Below are positions 34,386 to 42,968 of a DNA stretch of 64,000 nt, in pieces. Within the stretch, counting starts at the first letter, position 1. Every line of letters starts with the position of its first letter. A model generated the notes under the pieces. The model did not search any database. It was not told where the DNA came from and saw nothing but the letters and a program-made list of their open reading frames with translations. The DNA lies in contig CBDDAE010000001.1 in the NCBI GenBank assembly GCA_965224795.1, positions 1,364,001 to 1,428,000 of the forward strand, read 5' to 3'. The stretch comes from NVTR01 sp036480115. Its GTDB lineage: Bacteria; Pseudomonadota; Alphaproteobacteria; Rhodobacterales; Rhodobacteraceae. The translations under genes and the position numbers were made by a program.

Positions 34386-35009
34386 CTATTTTTCTTGATA
34401 CAATATGTTGTGGACCGGTTTGAACGAACGTCTATGGTGTGGGGTCACACCAAGTTTCAATAACGCCTGCAGATGCATTTTTGTCGGATAACCGGCGTTA
34501 TGTTCCCATCCATACCCCGGGTGCTGTTGCGCCAAATCCACCATGAGCCCGTCCCGCCACACCTTGGCAACGATAGACGCCGCCGCAATTGACAGACTAC
34601 GCGCATCACCTTTGACAATGGCCGTGGCTTTTCCAGCCAGACCCGGCGGGATACGATTGCCATCAATCAGAACATGGTCAACAACTTTTGAAAGGCCGGC
34701 AACAGCCCGCTCCATCGCCAACATTGATGCGTGCAGGATATTGATGCGGTCAATTTCTTCTACGCTCGCCTGCGCAACAGATACATCGGCAATTTTATAC
34801 AGCTTAGCCGCTATCAACGCTCGCTTGGCATGGCTCAGTTTCTTGGAATCATTTAACCCATCGGGGATATTGCCCGGATTCAGCCGAACCGCAGCAGCGA
34901 CGACCGGGCCACATAGGGGGCCTCGCCCAACTTCATCAACGCCCGCGACACTTAATACGCCATTGACAAATGCTGACTGTTCGAAAGAAAAATCGGGGAT
35001 GCTGGCCAT
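34386..35009 (-). CDS. rnhB: Ribonuclease HII
   Basis: 207-aa RNase HII, which cuts RNA in RNA-DNA hybrids, including single ribonucleotides in DNA. The N-terminal catalytic motif is VAGVDEVGRGPLCGPVVAAA, with two acidic residues; others are in DHVLIDGNRIP (Asp) and SIVAKVWRD (Asp). The tail ends HHRRSFKPV, family-typical. It is upstream of ccrM on the same strand with a 100-nt gap, so both may share transcripts or ccrM may have its own promoter. Confidence 0.95.
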   Translation of the reverse strand: MASIPDFSFEQSAFVNGVLSVAGVDEVGRGPLCGPVVAAAVRLNPGNIPDGLNDSKKLSHAKRALIAAKLYKIADVSVAQASVEEIDRINILHASMLAMERAVAGLSKVVDHVLIDGNRIPPGLAGKATAIVKGDARSLSIAAASIVAKVWRDGLMVDLAQQHPGYGWEHNAGYPTKMHLQALLKLGVTPHHRRSFKPVHNILYQEK

Positions 35010-35090
35010 TGGGCTAAGTCAAACCTGTTATGGTTACTGGCGCAAGTTGAAACCGAAAACGGTCCAGCGTTCCGTTATGTTGCAACGCAT

Positions 35091-35582
35091 TCAGACGGGT
35101 TCTGTATTTAGGCGATACTTTAGAAACTGAGTACCTTCATATGTGATTTTATTGACAAACGTTGCGCCAAGCCGGGTAAGCCCGCCAAGATTCTTACGCG
35201 ATTGCGGCAGCAGAAAAGTTATGTAGGGAATCCTCTGGTCAGCCACTGCAAACTGAATTGCCTTCCTGGTTATGGGCATGCCAAGTCCAAAAGAATTTGG
35301 TTTTAACACCAATCCAAAATCCCACCCATCAACTTCCAATTGAAACCCGCCCCATCCGACGTAGTTGCCATCAGAAAGTATCGCCCAATGACCAAGCCCG
35401 TCGCGACGCCAGCAGTCTTCTTTAGTGGCGACAAAATCGGCTACTGCTTTGCTATCCCAATTGAATGTAAGAAGCGGCATGTGTTGGGCCACCCGTTTAT
35501 CAGACATGTGGGCGATGATTTCATTTGGCGAAATATCCGTCAATCGTGCAAAGGTTAGAATGGGTTTTTTCAGCCGGGACAT
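35091..35582 (-). CDS. GNAT family N-acetyltransferase
   Basis: 163-aa protein of the GNAT fold, Acetyltransf_3 (RimJ/RimL-like) branch. The N-terminal beta-alpha region has LTDISPNEIIAHMSDKRVAQ. The pattern GHWAILSDGNYVGWGGFQL is the beta-strand pair before the acetyl-CoA site, and SFGLGMPITRKAIQFA stands in place of the RxxGxG/A pyrophosphate loop, with weaker conservation. Start at 35582 (MSRLKKP) is preferred over 35618. Substrate unknown. It is about 80 nt upstream of rnhB on the same strand. Confidence 0.75.
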   Translation of the reverse strand: MSRLKKPILTFARLTDISPNEIIAHMSDKRVAQHMPLLTFNWDSKAVADFVATKEDCWRRDGLGHWAILSDGNYVGWGGFQLEVDGWDFGLVLKPNSFGLGMPITRKAIQFAVADQRIPYITFLLPQSRKNLGGLTRLGATFVNKITYEGTQFLKYRLNTEPV

Positions 35583-35630
35583 TTCAGGGTATATACCTAC
35601 AAAAACCGATGCTCTCAAATGTTAGATTGC

Positions 35631-35667
35631 AAAAAAAGGGGCGGATGACCAAATGATCACCCGCCCA
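35631..35667 (-). terminator. Terminator of the 150-aa exported protein gene
   Basis: Stem GGGCGG/CCGCCC extended by TGA/TCA (35639-35648 with 35657-35666), followed on the minus strand by a T-run (A-run 35631-35637). Confidence 0.82.
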
Positions 35668-35720
35668 AGGACCAACGCGGAAAGCTGGGGATAGTACCGC
35701 ACTGGATTTCGTGAATTGGT

Positions 35721-36173
35721 TTAGTAGCCGTGCGTTGCTGTCCGGTAGCCGTAGTTACGTAAACATTGGGCGCCAAATACTTCTGAGCGAAGGCCATTGC
35801 GAACACGCACGGTTTCACGGCAATTTTGTGGTAAACGGTCAGCACGGTGTAGGGTTTCACCAAGGCAAATCTTACCATAGACACCGCGTGGCCCATTCGG
35901 GGAACGCACCCGAAAAAAGCATTGTTCTGGCAACCGTTTATTCGTGCGTTGCGGGGTTGTTATTGGATAGGGCTTCGGATTGCTTGGCGCTCGAGTTACG
36001 TTTGTCCTTGGCCGATTACTGCCCTCAATGGCTTTGCCGATGGCGAACAATACAAGTGCCCCAGCGACAAATCGGCCAAGGTCATTGTTGTTTCCGGCAT
36101 GCGCCGGGGTCACTGATAGGCTGCTAAACCCTATGCTCAGGGCAAGTATGGATGCAGTTATTGTGCGTGTCAT
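35721..36173 (-). CDS. Exported Cys-containing protein, unknown
   Basis: 150-aa protein with a Sec signal peptide (MTRTITASILALSIGFSSLS..AHA, cleavage near residue 26). A short hydrophobic stretch GRFVAGALVLFAIGKAI (about 33-49) follows, then a basic Pro/Asn/Arg linker (55-80). The C-terminal domain has four cysteines in QCFFRVRS, KICLGETL, QNCRETV and AQCLRNYG, likely two disulfides. I know no function. Its terminator at 35631 suggests a monocistronic unit. Confidence 0.72.
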   Translation of the reverse strand: MTRTITASILALSIGFSSLSVTPAHAGNNNDLGRFVAGALVLFAIGKAIEGSNRPRTNVTRAPSNPKPYPITTPQRTNKRLPEQCFFRVRSPNGPRGVYGKICLGETLHRADRLPQNCRETVRVRNGLRSEVFGAQCLRNYGYRTATHGY

Positions 36174-36336
36174 GTTTGTGTTCCTTCTGGCAGTGCAACC
36201 AATTCAGCTGGTCGCGATAGAACAACATTGGGAATTTTGACCGCGCTAAACAATAACGCTGCAATGTTATCGGATATCAGCGCCTCCAAGGCAGCCTGAT
36301 ATTGAATAGCGTGCCAGTATTGGCCAGTATCCCCCC

Positions 36337-36633
36337 ATGATGAAACGCACTATATTTATGCTGTCAGTGTTGACGGTCCTTGCGATATCCGGCTCTGCTA
36401 AGGCGGCCTGTTACGCAGATTACAAAGCCAAGCGCGACAATCCGTTGCGTCTGCATTACGGTGTCATAGAATTGCCGGATGCAATATGCCAGGACGCGGA
36501 TCAAAGCCGCGCCGAAATCGAAACCCGCATTAATCCCGACGGCTGGCAATTGCTGAATGTGCTGTCGGTGTTTGGTGCAGATGAACTGGAAAACAGGAAA
36601 GAAAGTGCTGGGGAATTCTTCTTACGCTTCTGA
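36337..36633 (+). CDS. Small secreted protein, unknown
   Basis: 98-aa protein with a clear signal peptide (hydrophobic core 6-17, AKA cleavage near residue 23) leaving about 75 mature residues. Two cysteines (near 25 and 51) could form a disulfide. The C-terminal part DGWQLLNVLSVFGADELENR is conserved-looking but matches no family I recognise. A second ATG one codon in (36340) is equally possible. The gene overlaps the downstream winged-helix gene by 29 nt, so the two are very likely co-translated and functionally linked. Confidence 0.65.
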   Translation: MMKRTIFMLSVLTVLAISGSAKAACYADYKAKRDNPLRLHYGVIELPDAICQDADQSRAEIETRINPDGWQLLNVLSVFGADELENRKESAGEFFLRF

Positions 36634-37309
36634 CACGCGCCGTTCTGGCAACCGTGTCGTCGCCATTGGTATCGCCGTTATCGTCGCCATCCTGTTCATG
36701 GCGGCGCTGTTCCTGTTCCTGACCCTGCCCGACGCCAATGCATTCAATTCGCGGGTCGAGGCGATTTTCATCGCCAATGATGATCTGACATCGGGCGCTG
36801 AAATCAAGCTGCTGGAAATCCTCGCCCAATCGGGCACCGCGTTTAGCGAAGTGCTGGCCAGCTACCGCACCGTCATCTTTGTGCTGCTAATCTTTGCCAC
36901 GGCGTTACTGGTCGCGTCGCTCGTGTTCCTGCTGACCATCGTCGCGCTCAACCGCCGTATGGGCGAGATTGAGCGCACCGGCATTCAGGTGTCATCGCTG
37001 CTGATCAGCCGCGAAGAACGGGTCGTGTACCTGAACAACATGGAATTCAAACTGACAGACGCGGCAATCGAAACCCTGTCGGTTCTGGCCGAGGCCCGCA
37101 TGGACGGCGACGTCTTATCCGGCATTGAAATCGAAGCGATGATTTCGGGGCGACTGGCCGCCGATTGCGACGAAGCCGCCGGGGCGACGCGGATCAAGAG
37201 GTTGCGGGACGTGTTGGGCAATCAGATGGTGTCGGAAATATTGATTAAGAATATTGCCCGCAAGGGGTATATGTTGGCGATCGATAAGGATGTTATTCGG
37301 ATGGTTTGA
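36605..37309 (+). CDS. Membrane protein with C-terminal OmpR-type winged helix
   Basis: 234-aa protein with an unusual layout: a hydrophobic TM1 at about 18-39, a loop of roughly 45 residues, TM2 at about 86-113, then a soluble C-terminal domain. That domain (about 130-232) reads like an OmpR/PhoB winged helix: ERVVYLNNMEFKLTDAAIETL, then TRIKRLRDVLGNQMVSEILI and ARKGYMLA. It would face the cytoplasm, so it is a candidate membrane-bound transcription regulator, reversed compared with ToxR/CadC. The GTG at 36605 has AGGA 6 nt upstream; ATG at 36581 is an alternative. No phosphorylation site is seen. Confidence 0.65.
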   Translation: MLGNSSYASDTRRSGNRVVAIGIAVIVAILFMAALFLFLTLPDANAFNSRVEAIFIANDDLTSGAEIKLLEILAQSGTAFSEVLASYRTVIFVLLIFATALLVASLVFLLTIVALNRRMGEIERTGIQVSSLLISREERVVYLNNMEFKLTDAAIETLSVLAEARMDGDVLSGIEIEAMISGRLAADCDEAAGATRIKRLRDVLGNQMVSEILIKNIARKGYMLAIDKDVIRMV

Positions 37310-37320
37310 AGGGGGGGATT

Positions 37321-37689
37321 ATGGACCCGAGGGACAAAGCGTTGCTCGATCATGCACTGCTTTCCGAGCGAAGGAAAGACTCACTTTATTGGCTTCCGCG
37401 CGCTGTCGTGCCGATAGCCATTGTCATATTGGTGGTGCTCTTGTTCGGCCCACAGCCGACAAAAACCTACCGGACGGCAACCGTTCTGAAAGTTGAGTCC
37501 CGGCCAAACAAAGATTTATCTAACAAGTTTGTCACTGTCAGTTTCAATGAGAACACACTAGTCATCAAGAATCGAGACCGCCTCATTGTTCCCGTGGTTG
37601 GAAAGCCGGTCTGTGTCGGCATTCGCACCGGAGCATTCGTAAAAATTACAACCTATTCGCTCGCATTCGATCAGTTCTGTCGTAAATGA
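37321..37689 (+). CDS. Single-TM protein, unknown
   Basis: 122-aa protein, unrecognised. A charged N-terminus (DPRDKALLDHALLSERRKD) is followed by one TM segment at about 26-42 and an extracytoplasmic beta-rich domain (48-120) with VTVSFNENTLVIKNRD and two cysteines. The start at 37321 has the ribosome site AAGGGGGG. It lies 11 nt after the winged-helix gene and 33 nt before the next, suggesting one operon. Confidence 0.6.
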   Translation: MDPRDKALLDHALLSERRKDSLYWLPRAVVPIAIVILVVLLFGPQPTKTYRTATVLKVESRPNKDLSNKFVTVSFNENTLVIKNRDRLIVPVVGKPVCVGIRTGAFVKITTYSLAFDQFCRK

Positions 37690-37722
37690 CCAATCCAATT
37701 TCTTTAGAAAAGTGGCCCTCAA

Positions 37723-38490
37723 TTGAATGAGCAAGAAGATCGTATTAGGCGGCTTTCGCCAGAATTCGTTTCGCGCTGGACGGACAAGATTAAAATGGCT
37801 GCACAACAGGTAAAACCTGCGGACCGCCCTTGCGCCTATCACCCTTGGCAAACGGCATTGTTCGAAGTTATGCGCACGCCGCCTTTTATTGGCCTTTCGT
37901 TGGATGGCGTAACACCTAATCCGCAACGGTTGATTGAATTCGCCGAAGACCTTAGCAAACCCGGTTGGCCTGAACCCCGCCGTGATTTGATCGAGTTTGC
38001 TTTTGTTTTTCTTGAAGCGGATGTGATGCTTTTCCGGTCCGGCTACACAAAGCGCCACTTGATAAAGCGGCTGCAGCAGGCACCGCTGACGGAAATCGAT
38101 GTTGATCGAGTCCATTTGCTTTTGAAGCGCGCGGTACTTGAAGGCACGGGCCACGAGGAGGCCCGTGCCTTCCGAAAACTGGCTGCAAGTCTAGTGGTAC
38201 AGGGAAAGCTCCCCGACCTCGAAAACTGGCTCGATCAGAAAGCAAAAGGCGCGGGCTTAACAATGCAACATTTACCCGTTTCTGAGTATTTCAAGTTTCT
38301 TACAAACCCGGACAGGTCGGACATCGAACTCGGTCGGTTTGTTGCTTTTCATAGATGGGGTTTTCGGTATCCGGATATGGATACCTTGGTCAAAGTAGGC
38401 AAACAACTGACCGAACCCGATCAGAAAGCACGCAGAACAGCATATTACATGCTTCATGCCATCCGGACGCGTCAAAGCAATCAAGTCTAA
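37723..38490 (+). CDS. Hypothetical cytoplasmic protein, 255 aa
   Basis: Unknown soluble, mostly helical protein rich in Arg, Lys, Glu and Leu, without TM or signal. Motif-like parts are the aromatic CAYHPWQTALFEVMRTPPFIG (split around residue 38-57), EARAFRKLAASLVVQGKLPD and AFHRWGFRYPDMDTL. A TTG at 37723 is used as start; the next in-frame ATG (37795) would remove 24 residues. It follows the 122-aa membrane protein. I cannot assign a function. Confidence 0.55.
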   Translation: MNEQEDRIRRLSPEFVSRWTDKIKMAAQQVKPADRPCAYHPWQTALFEVMRTPPFIGLSLDGVTPNPQRLIEFAEDLSKPGWPEPRRDLIEFAFVFLEADVMLFRSGYTKRHLIKRLQQAPLTEIDVDRVHLLLKRAVLEGTGHEEARAFRKLAASLVVQGKLPDLENWLDQKAKGAGLTMQHLPVSEYFKFLTNPDRSDIELGRFVAFHRWGFRYPDMDTLVKVGKQLTEPDQKARRTAYYMLHAIRTRQSNQV

Positions 38491-38553
38491 GATCTGTTAC
38501 GTCTTCAAGTTTTTCGGACACGACCGCCCACCCCATCAACCCACACAATCCCA

Positions 38554-38588
38554 CACCCCACATGCATTCGTTCTGTGCATGTGGGGTG
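38554..38588. repeat. Perfect 13-bp inverted repeat between convergent genes
   Basis: CACCCCACATGCA / TGCATGTGGGGTG (38554-38566 and 38576-38588), 9-nt loop, in the 175-nt gap between the 255-aa gene and the metE-type gene. It follows a C/A-rich tract (38527-38566). It may act as a two-way terminator, but there is no T-run. Confidence 0.6.
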
Positions 38589-38665
38589 CATATGGGAAAC
38601 CCAGCAAAATAAGGCCGTTCACCCCATTTCACCAAAACCCGGATTTCACGTATGCATGTGGTTTT

Positions 38666-39745
38666 TCAAACCCGCGCCGCCGCCTCGCACATCACCCGCA
38701 GTTTGGCTTCGGCCTGCTCGGCGCTAAAGAACCCCAGCCCGCAATCGGGTGCCACCACCAACCGGTCGCGGTCGATATGTTGCAGGGCGCTACGCAACCG
38801 TGCCTCTACCTCATCCACGGTTTCCATACGGCTGTTAGCGATGGCCACGGCCCCGAAAATCACCGTTTTGTTGGGCAGTTTATCGAGCAATGACAGGTCG
38901 TTACAGCAATGGGCGTCTTCCACCGACACCTGATCAAACGCCGCGCCGTCTATTGCCGCCGCCAGTTGGTGATAACTGTCTGGATCGGCCTTTTTGTAAT
39001 CGGTGTCGTCCAGATATTGCGGATAGCCACAGCACATATGCACGACGCGCGTCACTGATTTTGGCACGCCATGGAAGCAGCGTTCCAGCCCCTCCATCCC
39101 GAAATCCAGCGCATCGGCGACCTTGCGGGCGAACAGGGGTTCATCGACTTGGATGTACTGACAACCGGCATCCACCAGCGCCAGAACCTCGCGGTTCACG
39201 GTTTTCGCCAATGCCGCGTTCAGGCGGGGACGGTCGTTGTAAAAACAGTCCGCCGTGGTGTCCATAATGGTCAGGGGGCCGGGCAGCGTGAACTTGACCG
39301 GGCGCGCACTAACGCCTTGACTTGCCTTGTAATCATGGGGGCCATAGGTTTTGCGGTCATGGGAAATTGCGCCCCGGATTGCGGGCAGGTCAATGTCATA
39401 GGCCCCATCCCGCAGCACCCGGTTTTCCAGGTTTTCAAAGTCAAAACCGTCCAGGTGGCGGCAGTGATAATGGATGTAATTTTCGCGCCGAACCTCGCCA
39501 TCTGTGGGGATGGTAACACCGGCGCGCAGTTGAATATTGATGACCTCTTTGGCCGCCTTTACGAACAGCGCTTCATGGGTGTTGTTCGGGTCTTTCACAG
39601 CGGATGTATAGTCGGTTGTGACCTGACTGGTGTTCATCCCGGCGGTTTCACGGGCGGTGTCAAACCAATCCCTGATCGGTACATAATCCGGCTTAGGAAA
39701 GGATCCGATGGTAGTGGTTTCAAGCGGTGTGCGTTGAACTGCCAT
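38666..39745 (-). CDS. Cobalamin-independent methionine synthase-type protein (MetE C-terminal family)
   Basis: 359-aa protein with only the C-terminal catalytic barrel of MetE, which transfers a methyl group to homocysteine or a related thiol. The zinc-site pattern is visible as VVHMCCGYP (His-x-Cys), EDAHCC and APDCGLGF (Cys). Homologues of this length are 5-methyltetrahydropteroyltriglutamate-homocysteine methyltransferase-like proteins whose methyl donor is often uncertain. Start at 39745 (MAVQRTPLETT); the longer frame to 39760 would run into the tRNA CCA end. Convergent with the 255-aa gene. Confidence 0.85.
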   Translation of the reverse strand: MAVQRTPLETTTIGSFPKPDYVPIRDWFDTARETAGMNTSQVTTDYTSAVKDPNNTHEALFVKAAKEVINIQLRAGVTIPTDGEVRRENYIHYHCRHLDGFDFENLENRVLRDGAYDIDLPAIRGAISHDRKTYGPHDYKASQGVSARPVKFTLPGPLTIMDTTADCFYNDRPRLNAALAKTVNREVLALVDAGCQYIQVDEPLFARKVADALDFGMEGLERCFHGVPKSVTRVVHMCCGYPQYLDDTDYKKADPDSYHQLAAAIDGAAFDQVSVEDAHCCNDLSLLDKLPNKTVIFGAVAIANSRMETVDEVEARLRSALQHIDRDRLVVAPDCGLGFFSAEQAEAKLRVMCEAAARV

Positions 39746-39759
39746 GTCTTTTCCTATCA

Positions 39760-39836
39760 TGGTGACCCCGAGTGGATTCGAACCACTGGCCTACCGCTTA
39801 GGAGGCGGTCGCTCTATCCGGCTGAGCTACGGGGCC
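39760..39836 (-). tRNA. tRNA-Arg (anticodon CCU)
   Basis: Folds as a normal 77-nt tRNA including encoded CCA (39760-39762). Acceptor GGCCCCG/CGGGGTC with one G-U pair, U8-A9, D-arm AGCTCAG, anticodon stem ACCGC/GCGGT with loop CTCCTAA giving anticodon CCT, T-loop TTCGAAT. It reads AGG. Confidence 0.95.
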
Positions 39837-39966
39837 TAAAAATTTGTTTGCTGATTAATCGTATTTTCCTGCGCATCAATTGTTATCTACTAACCATACC
39901 AATTTCGGTTTGGACAGATCAGAAATCGACCAAACACCAATGCTATGGCAACCAATAATAGAGAAA

Positions 39967-40043
39967 TGGCGCGCTGGGGAGGATTCGAACCCCCGACCCC
40001 TTGATTCGTAGTCAAGTACTCTATCCAACTGAGCTACCAGCGC
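39967..40043 (-). tRNA. tRNA-Arg (anticodon ACG)
   Basis: Folds as a 77-nt tRNA including encoded CCA (39967-39969). Acceptor GCGCTGG/CCAGCGC, discriminator G, anticodon stem CTTGA/TCAAG with loop CTACGAA giving anticodon ACG (probably deaminated to ICG). It reads CGN codons. It is 130 nt upstream of tRNA-Arg(CCU). Confidence 0.95.
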
Positions 40044-40092
40044 GCGGACAGGCGGGATGTAACGACACGGAGGCCTCTTTGCAAGGGTTGAA

Positions 40093-41496
40093 TTATTCCG
40101 CAGCTGTCTCTAATTCAACAATTGATTTTGGCAGGGAAATTGAAAACTGGGTCCCTTGTTCGTCGCTGCTCACCAATTCCAAATTGCCACCATGGCCGCG
40201 CACCAACTCAGCTGCGATCGCCAAACCAAGCCCGGTACCGCCTTTTCTGGCGCCACCTTGGAATGGCTGAAACAAGTGCTCTAACGCTTTGCTCGGCAGT
40301 CCCGGACCATTGTCTACAATATTAATCGTCCAGGCAGTGTCATCCTCTTGCGCGCGCACCGTAATCTGACCGTCTGTACCGCTGGTGACAATTGCTTGTC
40401 GCGCATTTCTAATCAGATTTGATAGGACCCGGTAAAGCTGCTCTACATCGGCACGAATAGCGATACCCGGCGGGATTTCCTGAACATATGAGATATTATA
40501 ATCCCCGACCGCCAGGCGTTCGCTTTCAATCACATCCGTCACCACATCTGCCAAGTTTATCCGATCCAGCGTTGGTGGCGGTTCTTCGGCTTTGCCAAAG
40601 GCCAGGGTGGATTCACATAAGTTTACCGCCCGGGCGATTGAATTCAGAAGCTTTGGCACCGTCCGTTTCACATAGGGATCTTCGCTATGTTCCATGCGGT
40701 CAGTAAATAACTGCGAAGTCGTCAGAATATTGCGTAGGTCATGGCTAATTTTCGCAACCGCGCTGCCCAACTGCGCCAACCGTTCCTTTTGCAACAATGC
40801 CCCGGTCAACTGCATTTGCATGGATTGCAACGCTGTTTCGGCTTCCCGGATTTCTACGACACCGGCAGTCGGTTCAATTATTCTACGCGCATCCTCGGGC
40901 GCTGTCGCATAGGATTTCATTGCGCCAACAACGCCCTTTATTGGTTTAACTATGAAATATCGGACTGCAAAGAATAGCAAAAAGGCAGTTAAAACCGAAA
41001 TGACGGCGGAAAGCGCAAGAATACGAACCCCATAGTCGATCATAGCGGCGCGCAAGGGCCCGCTTTCCATGGTAACTTCGATCAACAACCCGGCTTCTTG
41101 AACCGGGTGGCCAATCACCCGGATCACATGGTTATCGGTTTCCAGAAGTCGCCCTATGGCATCCATAATCAAAGTCCACGCGCTTGGATCACGCAGGTCA
41201 TAGGTTTCAGAGATTGCCGACGGCATTGATGAAGACAACATCAAAGTACGCACTTCATCGCGCGCCAACACGACATTGAAGACACCTGCATTCTTCAACA
41301 ATTCGGCTTCAAGATCTTCCTCGATCATATCGTTTGCGAGTAATACCAATGAAGCAATCTGGGCCCTTTCAAGCCTCAACAACAGATAATCTTCACGGAA
41401 TCGGGCTACCGAAGGCACAAAGATCAATATCTCGGCCAGCATGACGAAAACTGTCGTCAATATTAGGAAGCGGCCTGAAAGAGTGTTCAGAAACAT
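40093..41496 (-). CDS. Sensor histidine kinase
   Basis: 467-aa membrane histidine kinase. TM1 is at about 11-30 and TM2 at about 157-182, with a periplasmic sensor region of roughly 125 residues between. A HAMP-like linker is at 183-235. The phospho-acceptor is His252 in VAKISHDLRNILTT; the N-box is LIRNARQAI, the G1 box DNGPGLP and the G2 box GGTGLGLAI. No response regulator is adjacent. It follows the mercuric-reductase-like gene by 22 nt, so it may sense redox or metal stress together with it. That is inferred from position. Confidence 0.92.
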   Translation of the reverse strand: MFLNTLSGRFLILTTVFVMLAEILIFVPSVARFREDYLLLRLERAQIASLVLLANDMIEEDLEAELLKNAGVFNVVLARDEVRTLMLSSSMPSAISETYDLRDPSAWTLIMDAIGRLLETDNHVIRVIGHPVQEAGLLIEVTMESGPLRAAMIDYGVRILALSAVISVLTAFLLFFAVRYFIVKPIKGVVGAMKSYATAPEDARRIIEPTAGVVEIREAETALQSMQMQLTGALLQKERLAQLGSAVAKISHDLRNILTTSQLFTDRMEHSEDPYVKRTVPKLLNSIARAVNLCESTLAFGKAEEPPPTLDRINLADVVTDVIESERLAVGDYNISYVQEIPPGIAIRADVEQLYRVLSNLIRNARQAIVTSGTDGQITVRAQEDDTAWTINIVDNGPGLPSKALEHLFQPFQGGARKGGTGLGLAIAAELVRGHGGNLELVSSDEQGTQFSISLPKSIVELETAAE

Positions 41497-41518
41497 ATCC
41501 TACCCGTAGTTTTGGTGA

Positions 41519-42934
41519 TCAGGGCAGCACACGTTGCACAAACCCAACAATCCGTTTAACCATAGAACTATCAAATAGTTTTGGCGAGAAATAGGCCCCA
41601 ACCACGCGCTTGTTAATTTCCCCAAGTGTTGGGTAAGGCGCAACCATCGCCGCCACTGCCGACATTTTTAGTTTGTTAGCAATCACTAGTGCCCATATTC
41701 CAATCAGCTCACCAGCGGCAGCCCCGACAATGCTGGCCCCAACTGGACGCCCTTTTACCACCATGACTTTAATCATGCCTGTGGTTAGTCCCGATGCAAT
41801 TGCGCGGTCATTTTCTTCGTATTCAAACCGTACAACTTGCAACCGGTCGCCATAGGTCTCGTTTGCCTGGGCTTCAGACAGGCCGACCTGGGCAAGTTCT
41901 GGGTCGGTATAGGTTGCCCATGGAATGTGGTCGGTACGGGTCTTTGCCGGTAATCCAAACAACATTGAACGTATAATAATACCCGCATGATATCCTGCCA
42001 CATGGGTAAACTGCAGGCTGCCTGCGACATCGCCAATGGCGTAGACTTTCTTGTTTGTGGTCCGCATCCCTGCATCAACTTTAATCGAACGATCAAATTC
42101 TATACCTGCGGCTTCCAACCCCAGTTTATCAATATTGGCCTTTCGCCCGACTGCCATCAACAGATGGGTCCCCTTGAATATTCGCCCATCCTGGGCTTCG
42201 ATTTCAATTGCACCAGCTTTGCCACGAATTTCTTTGGCCATGGCATCTTCGGCGATTTCAATTCCTTCTGCACGCAATCTTTTCAGTACAATCGCCGCCA
42301 GCTCTGGGTCGTCTTTACCCAAGGCCTTCATGCCTTCAATCACAGTAACCTTAGACCCCAGCCGTACATGTGCCTGGGCCATTTCCATACCGATAGGGCC
42401 GCCACCGACAATCAATAGATGCGAGGGTTTTTCGCGCAGTTCGAAAATGGTTTCATTGGTATCATAGGGAACATTTTTCAACCCAGGAATGGGTGGTACA
42501 AACGGCGAAGAGCCCGTGGAAATAACAAACCTTCTGGCGGTTATAACTGTGTCACCCGCCTGCAATTCGGTCGGCGAAATGAATTTTCCAAATTCCCGTA
42601 TAACTTTAACGCCCAGCCCTTCAAACCGCTCTTGGCTGTCAACAGGCGCAATGGTTTCGATTACCCGCTTTACATGGTCTTTAGCCGCCGCATAATCGAT
42701 CTTTGGCTTCACTTGTGTGACCCCGAAGTCTGCACCGCTTTGCATTTCATATGCGTGTTTTCCCGCTGCAATCAGCGCCTTTGAGGGTACACATCCGTAA
42801 TTCAGACAATCCCCACCCATCAAGTGGCCTTCAAGCAGCACAACCTTTGCCCCCATTTGAACAGCACCTGCGGCAACCGAAAGCCCGCCTGAACCGGCCC
42901 CAATAACGCAAATATCTGTGTGAATTCTATTCAT
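41519..42934 (-). CDS. Mercuric reductase/dihydrolipoyl dehydrogenase-like flavoprotein
   Basis: 471-aa FAD-dependent pyridine-nucleotide-disulfide oxidoreductase. The FAD motif is ICVIGAGSGGLSVAAGA (8-24). The redox disulfide is GGDCLNYGCVPSK with Cys43 and Cys48, and the NAD motif is LLIVGGGPIGMEMAQ. At the C-terminus the usual HPT of lipoamide dehydrogenase is replaced (APYPTLGE), and there is no Cys pair as in MerA, so neither lipoamide nor mercury activity is assured. It sits between TVP38 and a histidine kinase. TVP38 next to this type of reductase is a common arrangement. Confidence 0.9.
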   Translation of the reverse strand: MNRIHTDICVIGAGSGGLSVAAGAVQMGAKVVLLEGHLMGGDCLNYGCVPSKALIAAGKHAYEMQSGADFGVTQVKPKIDYAAAKDHVKRVIETIAPVDSQERFEGLGVKVIREFGKFISPTELQAGDTVITARRFVISTGSSPFVPPIPGLKNVPYDTNETIFELREKPSHLLIVGGGPIGMEMAQAHVRLGSKVTVIEGMKALGKDDPELAAIVLKRLRAEGIEIAEDAMAKEIRGKAGAIEIEAQDGRIFKGTHLLMAVGRKANIDKLGLEAAGIEFDRSIKVDAGMRTTNKKVYAIGDVAGSLQFTHVAGYHAGIIIRSMLFGLPAKTRTDHIPWATYTDPELAQVGLSEAQANETYGDRLQVVRFEYEENDRAIASGLTTGMIKVMVVKGRPVGASIVGAAAGELIGIWALVIANKLKMSAVAAMVAPYPTLGEINKRVVGAYFSPKLFDSSMVKRIVGFVQRVLP

Positions 42935-42968
42935 TGAAAATGCCTTTGTAGGTTATATTGGGTATAAA

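Noticed and set aside
39760..40043. Integration site of an island at the two tRNA-Arg genes
   Set aside because: No integrase, no direct repeat of a tRNA 3' end and no foreign genes seen beside them.
39967..40045. tRNA-Arg(ACG) with a C discriminator and no CCA
   Set aside because: This came from starting the acceptor stem two bases too early; shifting to GCGCTGG gives a standard fold with U8-A9, G discriminator and encoded CCA.
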